From assembly GCA_020446285.1 (NCBI GenBank), contig JAGREZ010000389.1:1-6671 (forward strand): 6,671 bases of DNA, read 5' to 3'. Positions 6,131 through 6,671 of this stretch are shown in pieces. The position numbers and the translations under genes were made by a program. This stretch comes from Geminicoccaceae bacterium (lineage in GTDB: Bacteria; Pseudomonadota; Alphaproteobacteria; Geminicoccales; Geminicoccaceae). Position 1 is the first letter of the stretch; each line of letters opens with the position of its first letter. The notes under the pieces are model-generated. The model did not search any database and was not told where the DNA came from. It saw only the letters and a program-made list of their open reading frames with translations.

Positions 6131-6671
6131 GAGGACGCCATCCCGGTCGTGGGCCGGGGTGCGGGAACCGGCCGTGCGGGTTCGTCCCGGCCGAACTGCC
6201 GCTGCAGCTCGTCGATCATCACCGCCGAACGCACCTGCCAGCTGTGTTCGCGTTCGATCAGCTGCCGCGCCTCGACACCCATGCCCGCGAGATCGCCGCG
6301 CCGCTCATGCGCCTCGATCAGGGCGCGCTTGAGATCATCCTTCGAACCCGGCTCGAACAGGAATCCCGTTCCCCGCCCCTCGACCAGCGAGCGCGCATCG
6401 TCGAACGCCGCCGCCAGCACCGGCTTGGCCATCGCCATGTATTCGTAGAGCTTGATCGGCGAGTGATACATCCGGCCGATCTCCATCACCTTCGCCCCGG
6501 CATAGCCGATATCGAAACCGGCCATGTGCCGGGCAATGCGGTCGCCGGGCACCTGGCCGACGAAACGCACGCGACCGGCGATACCGAGTTCACCCGCCTT
6601 CCCTTCCCAGTCCCGGCGCATCGCACCGTCGCCGATGACGACAAAGGCCGTGCGCAGGCCGCGCTCCGCCT
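6127..6671 (-). CDS. Glycosyltransferase family 4 (GT-B), C-terminal part; 5' end outside window
   Basis: The reading frame is open to the window edge, so the true start lies beyond 6671; the internal ATG at 6621 is not taken as the start. About 180 C-terminal residues are visible. They match the nucleotide-sugar-binding half of GT-B enzymes: a strand and loop reading VVIGDGAMR, then VRFVGQVP, an FDIGYAG strand, the donor-site segment SPIKLYEYMAMAKPVLAA, and GFLFEPGSKDDL. The glutamate of LYEYMA corresponds to the second Glu of the family EX7E motif; the first position is Tyr here, as in related members with a SPxKLYEYMA signature. A C-terminal helix carrying HSW follows, then a Pro/Arg-rich tail. 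Such enzymes transfer a sugar from a nucleotide donor to a growing glycan at the cytoplasmic membrane face. Donor and acceptor cannot be read from sequence. The stop overlaps the start of the sulfotransferase gene, so the two are probably co-translated. The family call is firm; the pathway is not. Confidence 0.93.
   Translation of the reverse strand, partial: AERGLRTAFVVIGDGAMRRDWEGKAGELGIAGRVRFVGQVPGDRIARHMAGFDIGYAGAKVMEIGRMYHSPIKLYEYMAMAKPVLAAAFDDARSLVEGRGTGFLFEPGSKDDLKRALIEAHERRGDLAGMGVEARQLIEREHSWQVRSAVMIDELQRQFGRDEPARPVPAPRPTTGMASS

Noticed and set aside
5282..6448. A 388-codon plus-strand open frame opposite the sulfotransferase and glycosyltransferase genes.
   Set aside because: The minus-strand frames carry the sulfotransferase and GT-B motifs; this frame has none.

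Overview
The window looks like a piece of a high-GC proteobacterial chromosome, most likely alphaproteobacterial. Coding DNA is roughly two-thirds G+C, G/C dominates third codon positions, and long open frames lie opposite the real genes. The lineage is inferred from composition and gene style only; there is no rRNA or other marker gene here.

All convincing genes are on the minus strand and read from right to left. (1) At 6671-6127 is the 3' part of a family 4 (GT-B) glycosyltransferase gene, cut by the window edge. (2) At 6130-5309 is a complete PAPS-dependent sulfotransferase gene, whose ATG overlaps the glycosyltransferase stop by 4 bp. (3) A 184-bp spacer (5308-5125) follows. It is rich in small repeats: four copies of the hexamer AACGGG in alternating orientation, an 8-bp inverted repeat, and a 12-bp direct repeat that copies the ribosome-binding/start region of the next gene. 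(4) At 5124-223 is one very large gene (1,633 residues) for a soluble cyclic-di-GMP enzyme. Its order is divergent PAS-like region, degenerate GGDEF, intact EAL, seven PAS-type domains, then GGDEF. (5) Positions 222-1 are a more AT-rich, apparently non-coding flank, possibly with the tail of a plus-strand gene at the left edge.

The first two genes probably act together on a sulfated cell-surface glycan or glycoconjugate. The third would control the cyclic-di-GMP pool in response to PAS-sensed signals. Cyclic-di-GMP often controls exopolysaccharide production, so the neighbourhood is plausible, but a direct functional link is inference. No mobile element, CRISPR array, tRNA or rRNA was seen.

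The most unusual points are in and just before the large gene. The cyclase domain comes last and the phosphodiesterase first, the reverse of the common PAS-GGDEF-EAL order. The terminal GGDEF domain keeps its metal, guanine and inhibitory-site residues but has lost the usual last helix, which is replaced by a His-rich tail. Two PAS domains are a gap-free internal duplicate 251 residues apart. The upstream spacer carries the repeats described above.
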